Position numbers and translations under genes: made by a program
DNA from: Alphaproteobacteria bacterium
Lineage (GTDB): Bacteria; Pseudomonadota; Alphaproteobacteria; Rhizobiales; GCA-2746425
Reading direction: 5' to 3'
DNA: 64,000 nucleotides
Assembly: GCA_024743215.1 (NCBI GenBank)
Contig: JANSWZ010000001.1
Location: 310,001-374,000, forward strand
Shown here: positions 24,678 through 33,679 of the stretch, in pieces
Layout: every line of letters starts with the position of its first letter
Position numbering within the stretch: the first letter of the stretch is position 1
Notes under the pieces: generated by a model
What the model was told of the DNA's origin: nothing
The model's input: only the letters and a program-made list of their open reading frames with translations
Database searches by the model: none

Positions 24678-26159
24678 ATGCTTGACGCATTCATACAGCT
24701 GTTTGAGTTGCAAAACATCCTGTTCCTGGTGTTGGGCACCGCGTTGGGCATCGTTGTTGGCGCCATCCCCGGCCTGACGGCTTCAATGTTGATCGCACTC
24801 ACGCTTCCCTTGACATTTCATATGGACCCGGTCTCGGCAGTGACTTTGCTGATCGGAGAATATGTCGGGGGCATTTCCGGAGGGTTGATCACCGCGATCC
24901 TGCTCCGGATGCCCGGTACGCCAGCTTCGATTGTGACCACGTTCGACGGCTATCCAATGGCACAGCAAAACAAGGCTGAACGCGCGCTTGCGCTCGGAAT
25001 TATGGCCTCGGTTGTGGGCGGCATCATCTCATGGTTCTTCCTGGCTGGTATGTCACCGGCGCTGGCAGAGTTTGCACTGCAGTTTGGACCTTGGGAATAT
25101 TTTGCACTTGTTGTCATGGCCCTGGTCATGCTGGCGGTTCTGGCTCAGGGGTCATTGGCGAAGGGGCTATTGGCGGCCGCGCTGGGGATGGCGTTTGCCA
25201 TTCCGGGCATTGACAGCTCAATCGGACAGGCCCGTCTGACCTTTGGCAACTCCGCGCTTTTGACGGGCTTTGGTTTGTTGCCGGTTCTCATCGGAGCTTT
25301 CGCAATCAGCCAGGTTATCCGGGACGCCTGTGCGCCGCAGATGACCCAAAAGGTGCCTGTTCCACAGAAGCGTCTGCCCATATTCGGTTCTGATGTTAAA
25401 ACCCACGGGCTCAACATGATCCGGTCTTCGGTCATTGGAACATGGATAGGGCTTTTGCCCGGCATCGGCGCAAATATCGCAGCTCTGGTTTCCTATTCTA
25501 CTGCGAAACAAGTCTCGAACGAGCCTGAGAAGTTTGGCAAGGGGCACGAGCCGGGCGTTGTGGCCGGGGAAGCTGCGAACAACGCCTCGATTGGTGGCGC
25601 TCTGATCCCACTGATCACCATGGGCATTCCCGGCAGTGTCACAGAGGCAATTTTGATCGGTGCCCTGACCATTCACAATCTGCAACCTGGACCGCTGCTT
25701 TTTCAAAATGCTCCGGAGGTCGCTTATGGCATTATCGCGGCTTATCTGGTGGCCAATGTCATTATGCTTTTGATGATGTGGGGGGCCGTGAAATACATTG
25801 CGCAGGTGGTTCGTATCCCGCGCTCGGCTTTGCTGAGCGTTGTCCTCGTCTTCTGTGTTGTTGGGTCCTATGCGGTCAATTCCAATTTCACGGATGTCTG
25901 GGTCATGGTTGCATTCGGGATTATCGGGCTGGGTCTGGAAGCGGCGCGTGTTCCGCTTGGGCCATTTGTCATTGGCTTTGTCCTGAGCCCGATTGCAGAA
26001 GAGCAATTGCGCGCCTCACTCATGATGACGGACGGCGATGTAACTGAAATACTTTCGCGGCCCTACGCTTTGCTATTCCTGATATTAGCTGTTTTGACCG
26101 TCGCGTGGCCGGCGGTTGTAGCCCGATTGAAACCTGCCAGAAAAGAAGAGATGAAGTGA
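24678..26159 (+). CDS. Tripartite tricarboxylate transporter large permease (TctA family)
   Basis: A 493-residue inner-membrane protein with about 11-12 helices. TctA signatures include GAIPGLTASMLIALTLP near 35 and the conserved PGTPASIVTTFDGYPMAQQ near 82, plus the second-repeat GLLPGIGANIAALVSY near 258 and the GGALIPLITMGIPGSV block near 310. It uses the ion gradient to import the ligand delivered by the TctC-type receptor. The stop codon overlaps the start of the GntR gene (TGATG). Confidence 0.94.
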   Translation: MLDAFIQLFELQNILFLVLGTALGIVVGAIPGLTASMLIALTLPLTFHMDPVSAVTLLIGEYVGGISGGLITAILLRMPGTPASIVTTFDGYPMAQQNKAERALALGIMASVVGGIISWFFLAGMSPALAEFALQFGPWEYFALVVMALVMLAVLAQGSLAKGLLAAALGMAFAIPGIDSSIGQARLTFGNSALLTGFGLLPVLIGAFAISQVIRDACAPQMTQKVPVPQKRLPIFGSDVKTHGLNMIRSSVIGTWIGLLPGIGANIAALVSYSTAKQVSNEPEKFGKGHEPGVVAGEAANNASIGGALIPLITMGIPGSVTEAILIGALTIHNLQPGPLLFQNAPEVAYGIIAAYLVANVIMLLMMWGAVKYIAQVVRIPRSALLSVVLVFCVVGSYAVNSNFTDVWVMVAFGIIGLGLEAARVPLGPFVIGFVLSPIAEEQLRASLMMTDGDVTEILSRPYALLFLILAVLTVAWPAVVARLKPARKEEMK

Positions 26160-26857
26160 TGCTTGATTTGCCCGCCACTTCACGTCGCTATCTGAAGATA
26201 GCACGGAGCCTTGCTCAGCAAATAAATGATGGAACTTACAAGACAGGGGACCGACTGCCGCCTGAACGGGAATTGTCGGTTCAGCTTGAAGCCAGCCGCA
26301 CCGTGGTGCGGGAGGCCTTGTTAGCGTTGGAAATAATGCACTTTGTTGAAATCAGAGGCGGGGCAGGTGTTTTTGTCCTGCCTGAAAATCTGCGCGACCA
26401 TACCTATGGTGAATTGGCGCAAGTCGATGAAATTGGCCCTTGGGACGTGCTGGAAGCCAGGCGCAGCATTGAGGCGCAAACTGCCTTCAGTGCAGCCTTG
26501 CGTGGCACCGAAGATGTGTTGGCAGATATCAAGTTGTCGATCGAGCGAATGGAAAGCGCGATTTCAGACATACCGCGGTTTGATGCGGCAGATGCTGAAT
26601 TTCACGCTTTGATTGCGCAGGCTTCAGGAAATTCTGTTTTTGAAACTTATGTGGCGCACTTATGGAAAATGCGACAGAGCGCGCTTTGGAACACCTGGTA
26701 TGACAAAACACGCGCGCCGCAGAACCGCATCCGTTCGGTCGAGGACCACTTCGCAATCTACCAAGCCATCAAACGAGGCCAACCAGATGTGGCGAAGACG
26801 GCCATGGAAGCGCATCTGGACGTTTTGGCCAAGCGGTTTTTCGAATTGAATTTATAA
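26159..26857 (+). CDS. GntR-family regulator, FadR/FCD subfamily
   Basis: A 232-residue repressor-type regulator. The N-terminal winged helix-turn-helix (about 8-75) shows RLPPERELSVQLEASRTVVREALLALE. The C-terminal FCD ligand domain has the Asp and His metal residues in DAADAEFHALIAQASGN and the late EDHFAIYQAI. ATG 26159 overlaps the tctA stop; the longer frame back to 26105 lies within tctA. It probably controls this transporter/sulfatase operon, with operators at 23033-23107. The effector is likely the imported acid. Confidence 0.9.
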   Translation: MLDLPATSRRYLKIARSLAQQINDGTYKTGDRLPPERELSVQLEASRTVVREALLALEIMHFVEIRGGAGVFVLPENLRDHTYGELAQVDEIGPWDVLEARRSIEAQTAFSAALRGTEDVLADIKLSIERMESAISDIPRFDAADAEFHALIAQASGNSVFETYVAHLWKMRQSALWNTWYDKTRAPQNRIRSVEDHFAIYQAIKRGQPDVAKTAMEAHLDVLAKRFFELNL

Positions 26858-26873
26858 CTTGAAGGAGCCTTTT

Positions 26874-28337
26874 GTGTCCGACAAACCTGACATCATCATG
26901 ATAATTACCGATCAGCAGCGGTATGATACTATCCGCGCGTTGGGCTATGACCACATGGACACGCCGAATATTGATCGTCTGGCTGAACGGGGGGTGTCTT
27001 TCACAAATTGTCATGTGACAGCACCAAGCTGCGTGCCATGTCGGGCAAGCCTTTTCACAGGCTATTACCCTCATACAAACGGTGTGATTGCCAATGGCCA
27101 GCCCTGGTCGCGAACCTGGGTTTCAGATTTGGCCCGTGCCGGGTATCAGACCGTCAATGTCGGTAAAATGCATACGATTCCTTACGACGCACCTGCGGGA
27201 TTTGATGAACGCTACGTGGTGGAAAACAAGGATCGGTTCATGGAAGGGCGCTACTTCTTCGATGAGTGGGACAAGGCGCTTGCATCGCATGGCCTCAAGA
27301 AGCAACAGCGTGAAGAGTATCGCAAGCGGTCCGATTACAAAGACCGGTTGGGGGCCTTTACATGGGATTTGAAGCCCGAGTTGCATTCAGATAATTTCAT
27401 TGGCAGCACGACCAAATGGTGGCTCGAGACAAAACCCGTTGAAAAACCGTTGTTCCTGGTCGTCGGGTTTCCCGGTCCCCATCCTCCCTATGACCCCACG
27501 CCTGACTATGCCGATAAATACCTAAACCGTGACGTGCCACTGCCGGATGTCACTCAGGCAGAGCTTAACGATCTCCCACCGCCATTTGTTGAAAAACGGC
27601 ACCATGATGTTGATTTCGATCACGACTCCGTTTCCTGGAAGCTGGAGCCCACCCGCGATGAGATGCACAGAATGCGGGCGCATTACTACGCAAATGTGGA
27701 AATGATAGACCGCCAGGTCGGAGAGATTCTGGACACCCTTGAGGCACGCGGCAGGCTCGAAAATTCTATTATCATCTTTACATCTGACCATGGCGACTGC
27801 CTTGGAGATCACGGGCTTAGCCAGAAATGGGCACCCTATGAAGAAGTGACGCGGGTTCCGCTTATCATTTCTGCGCCCGCCCATTTTTCAGGTGGTCGTG
27901 AAGTCGATGAGCTTGTCCAACTGTTTGACCTTGGCCCCACCATTCTGGAATGGGCGGGTGTCGAACCCGATCACAGCTTGGAGGCTATCTCATTGAATCC
28001 GGCGTTGAACGGAGAGGTTTTTGCCGGGCGGTCACATGTGTTTTGCGAGCAGGGCGGGGACGTGAACCTGACGGGTGCCACATTCCTGACAATGGTCAGA
28101 TCAAGCAGCCATAAACTGGTTCACTTCCAGGGTGAGGATTACGGTCAATTGTTTGATCTTGTCACTGATCCCAATGAGAAAATAAATCTTTGGGACGATC
28201 CGAACTCGGCTGATCACAAACAGGACTTGCTGAATGTGCTCATGAATTGGCACGTCGACAGTGCCGTTGCGACACGCGATGCCAGAAAACGGGTCGTGGC
28301 CCCGCCTGGCGCTGAGGTCGGGCAACACATGCAATGA
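26874..28337 (+). CDS. Second sulfatase / phosphonate-hydrolase-type enzyme
   Basis: A 487-residue alkaline-phosphatase-superfamily hydrolase starting at GTG 26874 (GAAGGAG seven bases upstream). The nucleophile Cys53 sits in SCVPCRASLFTG, so the usual Ser of C-x-P-S-R is Cys56. Metal ligands are in IIMIITDQQR (Asp13) and FTSDHGDCLGDHG. No signal peptide. Related enzymes are sulfatases or phosphonate monoester hydrolases. It ends the operon with the tripartite transporter and GntR gene, and with the divergent sulfatase at 21567 it brackets the importer. Confidence 0.9.
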   Translation: MSDKPDIIMIITDQQRYDTIRALGYDHMDTPNIDRLAERGVSFTNCHVTAPSCVPCRASLFTGYYPHTNGVIANGQPWSRTWVSDLARAGYQTVNVGKMHTIPYDAPAGFDERYVVENKDRFMEGRYFFDEWDKALASHGLKKQQREEYRKRSDYKDRLGAFTWDLKPELHSDNFIGSTTKWWLETKPVEKPLFLVVGFPGPHPPYDPTPDYADKYLNRDVPLPDVTQAELNDLPPPFVEKRHHDVDFDHDSVSWKLEPTRDEMHRMRAHYYANVEMIDRQVGEILDTLEARGRLENSIIIFTSDHGDCLGDHGLSQKWAPYEEVTRVPLIISAPAHFSGGREVDELVQLFDLGPTILEWAGVEPDHSLEAISLNPALNGEVFAGRSHVFCEQGGDVNLTGATFLTMVRSSSHKLVHFQGEDYGQLFDLVTDPNEKINLWDDPNSADHKQDLLNVLMNWHVDSAVATRDARKRVVAPPGAEVGQHMQ

Positions 28338-28359
28338 TTATGGCGGCGTTCTGGTTGGC

Positions 28360-29139
28360 TCAGACGCCAAGGTGGGCCAACAAGCCGCCATCGACCAGAT
28401 AGTCGCCACCGGTGCAAAAGCCTGATCGGTCGCTGGTCAGGAATGCGATCAGCTCACTGGTTTCTTCCACAGTGCCGACACGGCCGATGGGGTGAGCAGC
28501 GCCAAATTCGGCGATTGCGGGCTCGATGTCATTGCCTGGCCCGACCACCTCTTGCGCTGCAAATTCCAGCAGGGGTGTGCGAACAGATCCCGGGCTGACG
28601 GAGTTCACCCGGACCTTAAACTTTGCGCAATCCACGGCCATTGCGCGGGTCATTGCATGTATGGCGCCCTTGGTTGTGGCGTAAGCCAGCACGCCATTCT
28701 GATTGGCATGACCCTGAACGGATGATACGTGCACAATCGAGCCACCACCGCGCGCTTTCATAAAGGGGTAGGCGTGGTGTGAGGAGAGGAAGCAGGAGCG
28801 CAGATTGATGGACATCACCTTGTCCCAGTGCGCGCTGTCAGTGGTGGTGAGATCGCCATAGGTCTGGATGGCGGCAGCGTTGACAAGAATATCGATCCCG
28901 CCCTCAGTCTTGCCGATGTTTGTAATCCAATTTGAGACCTGCGCTTCATCAGCCACATCCACTTTGGAGATCGTCATATCGAGGCCTGATGCGGCCTCTT
29001 CAGCTGCCTGATTGTGGGCATCATCAATGCCGCACACAAACACTTTTGCGCCGCCTTTGGCCAGTCGCAACGCTGCACCAAGCCCGATGCCGCTGGACCC
29101 GGTGACGAGTGCTACTTTGCCTGCAAATTCCTGTTCCAT
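28360..29139 (-). CDS. Short-chain dehydrogenase/reductase, sugar-acid type (KduD-like)
   Basis: A 259-residue NAD(P)-dependent SDR. The cofactor motif is TGSSGIGLG (residues 14-22), VNAAAIQ replaces NNAG, and the catalytic residues are Ser in VHVSSVQGH and Tyr/Lys in AYATTKG. It ends with a C-terminal DGGLLAHLGV. It is on the minus strand, 11 bp downstream of a mannonate-dehydratase-family gene, so likely a fructuronate or keto-deoxy-sugar-acid oxidoreductase of the same pathway. Exact substrate unproven. Confidence 0.85.
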   Translation of the reverse strand: MEQEFAGKVALVTGSSGIGLGAALRLAKGGAKVFVCGIDDAHNQAAEEAASGLDMTISKVDVADEAQVSNWITNIGKTEGGIDILVNAAAIQTYGDLTTTDSAHWDKVMSINLRSCFLSSHHAYPFMKARGGGSIVHVSSVQGHANQNGVLAYATTKGAIHAMTRAMAVDCAKFKVRVNSVSPGSVRTPLLEFAAQEVVGPGNDIEPAIAEFGAAHPIGRVGTVEETSELIAFLTSDRSGFCTGGDYLVDGGLLAHLGV

Positions 29140-29150
29140 TCTTGCTTTCC

Positions 29151-30221
29151 TTATCCGTGCGCGGCGACCAGCGCCTTCATATATCCGACCGCAAAGGCTT
29201 TGCCTGCGTGCCAGGGTGCATCACATTCTAGTTCCGGTGTGTGATCGGGGATCAAAACACCCTGATAATCATTTTCTTTGAGCACCTTGATAATGCGCGC
29301 CAGATCAATATCGCCTTCATCAATGAAGACCTCGTGATAGTTTGGCACCTTGCCGCGCACATTGCGAAAATGGATGTAGCCGATGCGGTTTTCCTGCGCG
29401 AATTTGGCCACGGTCTCGTAAACATCACCATCCGTCATTTCCTGCAGGCAACCCAGACACAATTCAGCGCGGTTGTTGGGAGATGGATTTGCGGAAAATG
29501 CGCGCTTATAGGCTTGGTGCGAATTGATCAGCTTGGCACTCATGCGCAAGCTCTCAACTGGCGGATCGTCAGGATGCGCTGCAAGAATGACGCCTGCCTC
29601 TTCCGCCACCGGAAGAATCTCATCAAGAAAACGCTGGTAGCGATCCCAGATCTGCTCATGGCTCACAACCGCTTGCAGACCTGGCCCGATCTTGTCGCGA
29701 TACGCCATATTCCAAACCATGCCTTCGGGTATCGGCTTGTCAGGATCAATATCATTCAAGTCGAACCCGACCGACATCGCGCCACCGCGTGCATAGGGGC
29801 CGCGTGTCCAGCCCCAGACGCCCGGCACCGAGAAATTATAGCCGATACAGGGAACGCCAGCTCCGCCTGCGGCACGCACAATCCGTTTGAGATGCTCCAT
29901 TTGCGCATCGCGTTTGGGTCCATCGAGCAGCACATCATGCCAGTGCTGTACCGCGAAATTCTCGATTGCCGCGAGCTTCAAATCATGGCGTGCCAGATCA
30001 TCAATCAAGGTGCGAAACATCGTTTCGGTCCAGTCGCCGGACTTGCCGATGCCCCAGGACCCGCTGGTCAGTGAGGTGTCATGGGCTCCATCAGCAAGCT
30101 GAGGGTTGGCGGAAAAATAGTCCTCCAGATGCGCCACAATATGCGTAACGCCCAATTGCTGGGCAAATTTGTAGTGCCGCTCATTGAGCATTTGACGATA
30201 AAGGCCAAGGCCAATCTTCAT
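29151..30221 (-). CDS. Mannonate dehydratase family protein (UxuA paralog)
   Basis: A 356-residue TIM-barrel protein. Family features: NFSVPGVWGWTR near 126, LAAHPDDPPVESLRMS near 222, Cys in AELCLGCLQEM near 260, His in IGYIHFRNVRG near 288 and IPDHTPELECDAPWH near 328. These are the metal-site segments of UxuA, which removes water from D-mannonate to give 2-keto-3-deoxygluconate. It lies between the KduD-like gene and a fuller-length uxuA on the same strand. The two dehydratases may act on different epimers. Confidence 0.85.
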   Translation of the reverse strand: MKIGLGLYRQMLNERHYKFAQQLGVTHIVAHLEDYFSANPQLADGAHDTSLTSGSWGIGKSGDWTETMFRTLIDDLARHDLKLAAIENFAVQHWHDVLLDGPKRDAQMEHLKRIVRAAGGAGVPCIGYNFSVPGVWGWTRGPYARGGAMSVGFDLNDIDPDKPIPEGMVWNMAYRDKIGPGLQAVVSHEQIWDRYQRFLDEILPVAEEAGVILAAHPDDPPVESLRMSAKLINSHQAYKRAFSANPSPNNRAELCLGCLQEMTDGDVYETVAKFAQENRIGYIHFRNVRGKVPNYHEVFIDEGDIDLARIIKVLKENDYQGVLIPDHTPELECDAPWHAGKAFAVGYMKALVAAHG

Positions 30222-30338
30222 GAAAGTGTTCCGTTACATCGTGATGCTGTCAACCAGCAAGGCGGGGTGACAGCCCTGCTAATGTCTGTGCCAGCGACAT
30301 TTGTAAAAATAGTTTTGCAAGGCAGATCAACACGATTT

Positions 30339-31589
30339 TCAGCCACTGCGTTGATGCTCAAGTGTTGTCATCACACCGCGCAACTCCGCCAGACCTTTCA
30401 GGCGTCCGATGGCAGAATAGCCAGGGTTGGTTTTCTTATGCATGTCATCCAGAAGTAAGGGTCCATGGTCTGGTCGCATGGGAATGTGCCAGTCCTCTCG
30501 GCCCTCCGCCTGGCGACGACGCTGCTCCGCCATAAGCCGTTTGAGAACTTCGACCATATCAACATCGCCAGCCAGATGATCTGATTCATAAAACGATCCA
30601 TGTACGCCAAACTGTGCCTCACGTTTGACATTCCGCAAATGCACGAAATGAATACGATCCGCAAACTGCTCGACCAATGCCGGAACGTCATTGTCTGGTC
30701 TTGAACCAAACGAGCCTGCACAAAGCGTTATGCCATTGGATGGGGAGGGAACGGCATCCATCAATGTCTGATAGTCTGCTGCTGTGCTGACCACCCGTGG
30801 CAATCCAAACAACGAAAATGGCGGATCATCAGGATGGATGCACAGCCGTGCACCACAAGCTTCAGCCCGGGGAACGACAATTTTCAGGAAGTTTATCAGG
30901 TTTTCGAGCATTGCTGCTTCATCAATATGATCAAAGGCTGCGATTTTTGCGCGAATACCTTCTCTTGTGTGTGAGAGTTCAGAGCCGGGAAGACCGGCAA
31001 TGATGGTTTGCTCCAGCGTGGTTATGGCTTCTGGCGTCAACTTAGCAGCGCGTGCGCGCGCTAACTCCACGATTTCAGAAGAATAGTCCGAAATGGCACC
31101 ATCTCGCTCCAGTATGAAGCAATCATAGGCCGCAAATTCGACCGCATCGAAGCGCAGCGTCAGTCCGCTATGGTCAAGTGGGTGGAGAAGGTCGGTTCGG
31201 GTCCAGTCCACCACCGGCATGAAATTATAGCAGATGGTTGCCATGCCTTGTTCGGCCAGACGCTCCATTGATGTTGCAAAGGCATCGGTATAATGGGCCG
31301 CTTCATCTCCGCCCAGTTTGATTGAAGGATGGATGGGTATGCTTTCCACAACCGACCATGTGAGGCCAGCTTCTTCGATGATCCGTTTGCGTTTGGCAAT
31401 CGCATCAAAGGTCCATGCCTGGCCGTCATAGGTTTCATGCAAGGCGGTCACCACACCTTGCGCTCCGGCCTGCCGGATATCACTCAACGATACGGGATCA
31501 TCTGGCCCGTACCAACGCCAGGTTTGATGTAGGCCTGGCCTTGTTCGGCCCTTTGCATTTGTTTGTATGCCTGTCATGGCGCGCGGCAT
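30339..31589 (-). CDS. uxuA: Mannonate dehydratase
   Basis: A 416-residue enzyme converting D-mannonate to 2-keto-3-deoxy-D-gluconate. It starts MPRAMTGIQTNAKGRTRPG from the ATG at 31589, which has GGGAGG six bases upstream; the frame extends to 31655 but lacks family similarity there. Landmarks: TWRWYGPDDPVSLSDIRQAG at the N-terminus, MATICYNFMPVVDWTRTDL near 116, CIHPDDPPFSLFGLPR near 250, GITLCAGSFGSRPDND near 285, HFVHLRNVKRE near 312 and MRPDHGPLLLDD near 376. It is divergent from a GntR gene with repeated operator-like motifs between. Separated from the paralog by 117 bp without recognisable features. Confidence 0.9.
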   Translation of the reverse strand: MPRAMTGIQTNAKGRTRPGLHQTWRWYGPDDPVSLSDIRQAGAQGVVTALHETYDGQAWTFDAIAKRKRIIEEAGLTWSVVESIPIHPSIKLGGDEAAHYTDAFATSMERLAEQGMATICYNFMPVVDWTRTDLLHPLDHSGLTLRFDAVEFAAYDCFILERDGAISDYSSEIVELARARAAKLTPEAITTLEQTIIAGLPGSELSHTREGIRAKIAAFDHIDEAAMLENLINFLKIVVPRAEACGARLCIHPDDPPFSLFGLPRVVSTAADYQTLMDAVPSPSNGITLCAGSFGSRPDNDVPALVEQFADRIHFVHLRNVKREAQFGVHGSFYESDHLAGDVDMVEVLKRLMAEQRRRQAEGREDWHIPMRPDHGPLLLDDMHKKTNPGYSAIGRLKGLAELRGVMTTLEHQRSG

Positions 31590-31637
31590 TTGCCGCCTCC
31601 CTCGTTTTTTCAACTTCTTTGGATGCATCTTTTCAAT

Positions 31638-31920
31638 CTGGTCCAACAATATCAAGGAATTTATCTTCGGATCTCAATTTTTTGTGGAGGAAGTCAGAGC
31701 TATATGTCGTAATTTTTGAGTAATTACCTGATATTAAATGATAAAATTTTTTGTTGCGAAGATGCTTGCATCAATCCGCATTTCGAGTATTTACTAACTG
31801 GACCAACAAATAGGCGTTTCAGACGTGACCCAGACGATTCCACCTTTACCCGGCACCGCCGGAAATGAGCCCGGTCGAGAGCCGGGCGATGGCAGCGCTG
31901 TGGACAATCTGGTCCAACAA
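31638..31920. promoter_or_regulatory. Three CTGGWCCAACAA motifs at the uxuA/gntR divergon
   Basis: Near-identical 12-mers in the same orientation occur at 31638-31649 (CTGGTCCAACAA), 31798-31809 (CTGGACCAACAA) and 31909-31920 (CTGGTCCAACAA). The first lies 49 bp upstream of the uxuA start, the second 16 bp before the gntR start, the third inside gntR. The TGGWCCA palindromic core suits an FCD-type GntR dimer. The rest of the 235-bp gap is AT-rich, as expected for promoters. Confidence 0.5.
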
Positions 31921-32589
31921 ATCAAAGGCTATATCCAGTCAAACCGATTGACGGTTGGTGACACGCTTCCTTCGGAGCGCGAGCTTGGTGAAAAATTCGC
32001 TGCAGCTCGCAATACGGTCCGCGAAGCGGTTCGTATCCTGAAGGCCTATGGGGTCGTTGATGTGCGCCCCAAAATTGGCGCCGTCATCGTCAATCGCCAC
32101 ATGGATGCGGTGCTTGATCTGTTCTCGTTTCAATTGTCGATTTCGCGAGAGACTTTCCTGGATATTCAGGGCTTCCGCCGTCTTATTGAAGTGGGGTCCG
32201 CAGATGCGATTTTTTCGGCTGTTAACGACGCTGATATTGCGCGCTTCCGCAAGTTGAACGAGGAGATCCTGGATGCGCCGTCCAAGGTGGAAGCTGCAGA
32301 ACGTGATTTTGGCTTCCATGCCGCGCTGTTGGAACTGGCGGACAACCAAACTGTGCTCAACGTTTATACGACGATGAAACCTATCATCGTGAAGCTGATG
32401 GAAACCGGCAAGGAATCCCACGGCCTGCAGGGCACATACGACACACACACTCGCATTTTGGATGCTCTGGAAAAACGCGACCGGCTCGGCTTCCAGTACT
32501 GGATGTCAAATCATCTCGATCACGGACTTGGATTCATCGACCGTTCGGTGGATGCCCAACACCCTGAGGAGACGGCACCAGAAGCCTGA
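31825..32589 (+). CDS. GntR-family regulator, FCD subfamily, divergent from uxuA
   Basis: A 254-residue regulator starting at GTG 31825. A short disordered N-terminus (PPLPGTAGNEPGREPGDG) is followed by the winged HTH (about 28-95: TLPSERELGEKFAAARNTVREAVRILKAYG) and the FCD domain (about 105-235). Family metal ligands appear in ERDFGFHAALLELADN and in THTRILDALEKRD. It likely represses the divergent uxuA/uxuA-paralog/SDR genes and perhaps the downstream sugar ABC operon; ligand probably a sugar acid. Confidence 0.88.
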   Translation: MTQTIPPLPGTAGNEPGREPGDGSAVDNLVQQIKGYIQSNRLTVGDTLPSERELGEKFAAARNTVREAVRILKAYGVVDVRPKIGAVIVNRHMDAVLDLFSFQLSISRETFLDIQGFRRLIEVGSADAIFSAVNDADIARFRKLNEEILDAPSKVEAAERDFGFHAALLELADNQTVLNVYTTMKPIIVKLMETGKESHGLQGTYDTHTRILDALEKRDRLGFQYWMSNHLDHGLGFIDRSVDAQHPEETAPEA

Positions 32590-32681
32590 TCCAAGGCCCC
32601 AACAAGCGCCCGTGACACATACAAAGCCACAGGCCTACACAGAGCCCGATAAACGGGCAGAACACCACTAGGAGGATTATC

Positions 32682-33653
32682 ATGACACTCAAGAAAACCC
32701 TGTCGGGGCTGGCTCTTGCCGCAACGATGGCCATGGGCGTATCTGCCCCGGCGACAGCAAAGGATGATATCACCATTGCTGCGGTCGTGTTCCAGCAGGA
32801 CCAGTTTTTCCGCACCATCCAGTTGGGCATGAACGCTGCTGCAGAGGCTGCCGGCATTGAGCTTCTGGAAGGTAATTCCAAGAGTGAGCCGCAGCAGGAA
32901 ATCAGCCTGATCGACACCTACATTGCGCGCGGTGTGGATGCGATTGTCATCTCGCCTGTTTCTACCGTTGCGTCTATTCCTGCTCTGAAGCGTGCCCGCG
33001 ACCGTGGCATCCACATTGTGACTTACAATTCAAATGTTGATGATGCATCGATCCCGGTTTCCTACCTGAATTCCGCGCAGCGTGATCTTGGCAACTCTAC
33101 CGGTATGCTGGCAGCTGACTTCATCGCCAATGAGCTTGGCGGCAAAGCAAATGTTGCAACACTTGGCTTCAAGGCATTGTTGCCAGAAATTTCAGCTGAT
33201 CGTGTTGATGGTTTCATCGAAAAGGCTGAAGTCGGCAATAGTCTGAACATTGTCTCCCAGCAGGATGCCTGGCTGGCAGAAAAAGCGATCCAGGTTGCCG
33301 GCGATATCATCACTGCCAACCCAGACCTCAATGTCATCTACGCAGCCAATGAAGGTGGCACTGTTGGTGCTGTGCAAGCCGTGCGGAATGCGGGCAAAGC
33401 GGGCGAAATTTTTGTCTTCGGTGTGGATGGTACAGAGCAATTGGTTGGCTTCCTTCTCGATGGGGACAATGTGTTGCAGGCCGTGACCGCGCAGCAGCCA
33501 TATGTGATGGGACAGATGGCCGTTGAGGCAGCCATTTCTGCGATCAAGAAAGAGGCTGTTGAAGCAGCCGTCATCGTTCCAGTGCTTGGCCTTTCACGGA
33601 CTGATCGCCCGGCGGTTGAAGAGTTTCAAGAGTATCTCGGCTCCCTGAAGTAG
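32682..33653 (+). CDS. Sugar ABC transporter periplasmic binding protein (LacI/RbsB-like)
   Basis: A 323-residue periplasmic protein with signal peptide (cleavage after PATA-KDD, near residue 26). The mature part is a type I periplasmic fold: DQFFRTIQLGMNAAAEAAG, GVDAIVISPVST near 88, VTYNSNVDDASIPVSY near 112 and FGVDGTEQLVGFL near 246. Such proteins bind pentoses, hexoses or sugar derivatives. AGGAGG precedes the ATG. First gene of an ABC importer with ATPase (33742) and permease (35244). Confidence 0.93.
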   Translation: MTLKKTLSGLALAATMAMGVSAPATAKDDITIAAVVFQQDQFFRTIQLGMNAAAEAAGIELLEGNSKSEPQQEISLIDTYIARGVDAIVISPVSTVASIPALKRARDRGIHIVTYNSNVDDASIPVSYLNSAQRDLGNSTGMLAADFIANELGGKANVATLGFKALLPEISADRVDGFIEKAEVGNSLNIVSQQDAWLAEKAIQVAGDIITANPDLNVIYAANEGGTVGAVQAVRNAGKAGEIFVFGVDGTEQLVGFLLDGDNVLQAVTAQQPYVMGQMAVEAAISAIKKEAVEAAVIVPVLGLSRTDRPAVEEFQEYLGSLK

Positions 33654-33679
33654 GTCTTCTCCCAGAGACCTAACCCAAG

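Noticed and set aside
25218-26006. 262-residue minus-strand frame
   Set aside because: Antisense to the tctA gene; the coding strand has unmistakable TctA signatures.
29241-30074. 277-residue plus-strand frame
   Set aside because: It lies entirely antisense to the mannonate-dehydratase-family gene; amino-acid composition is unlike a real protein and the opposite strand has clear family motifs.
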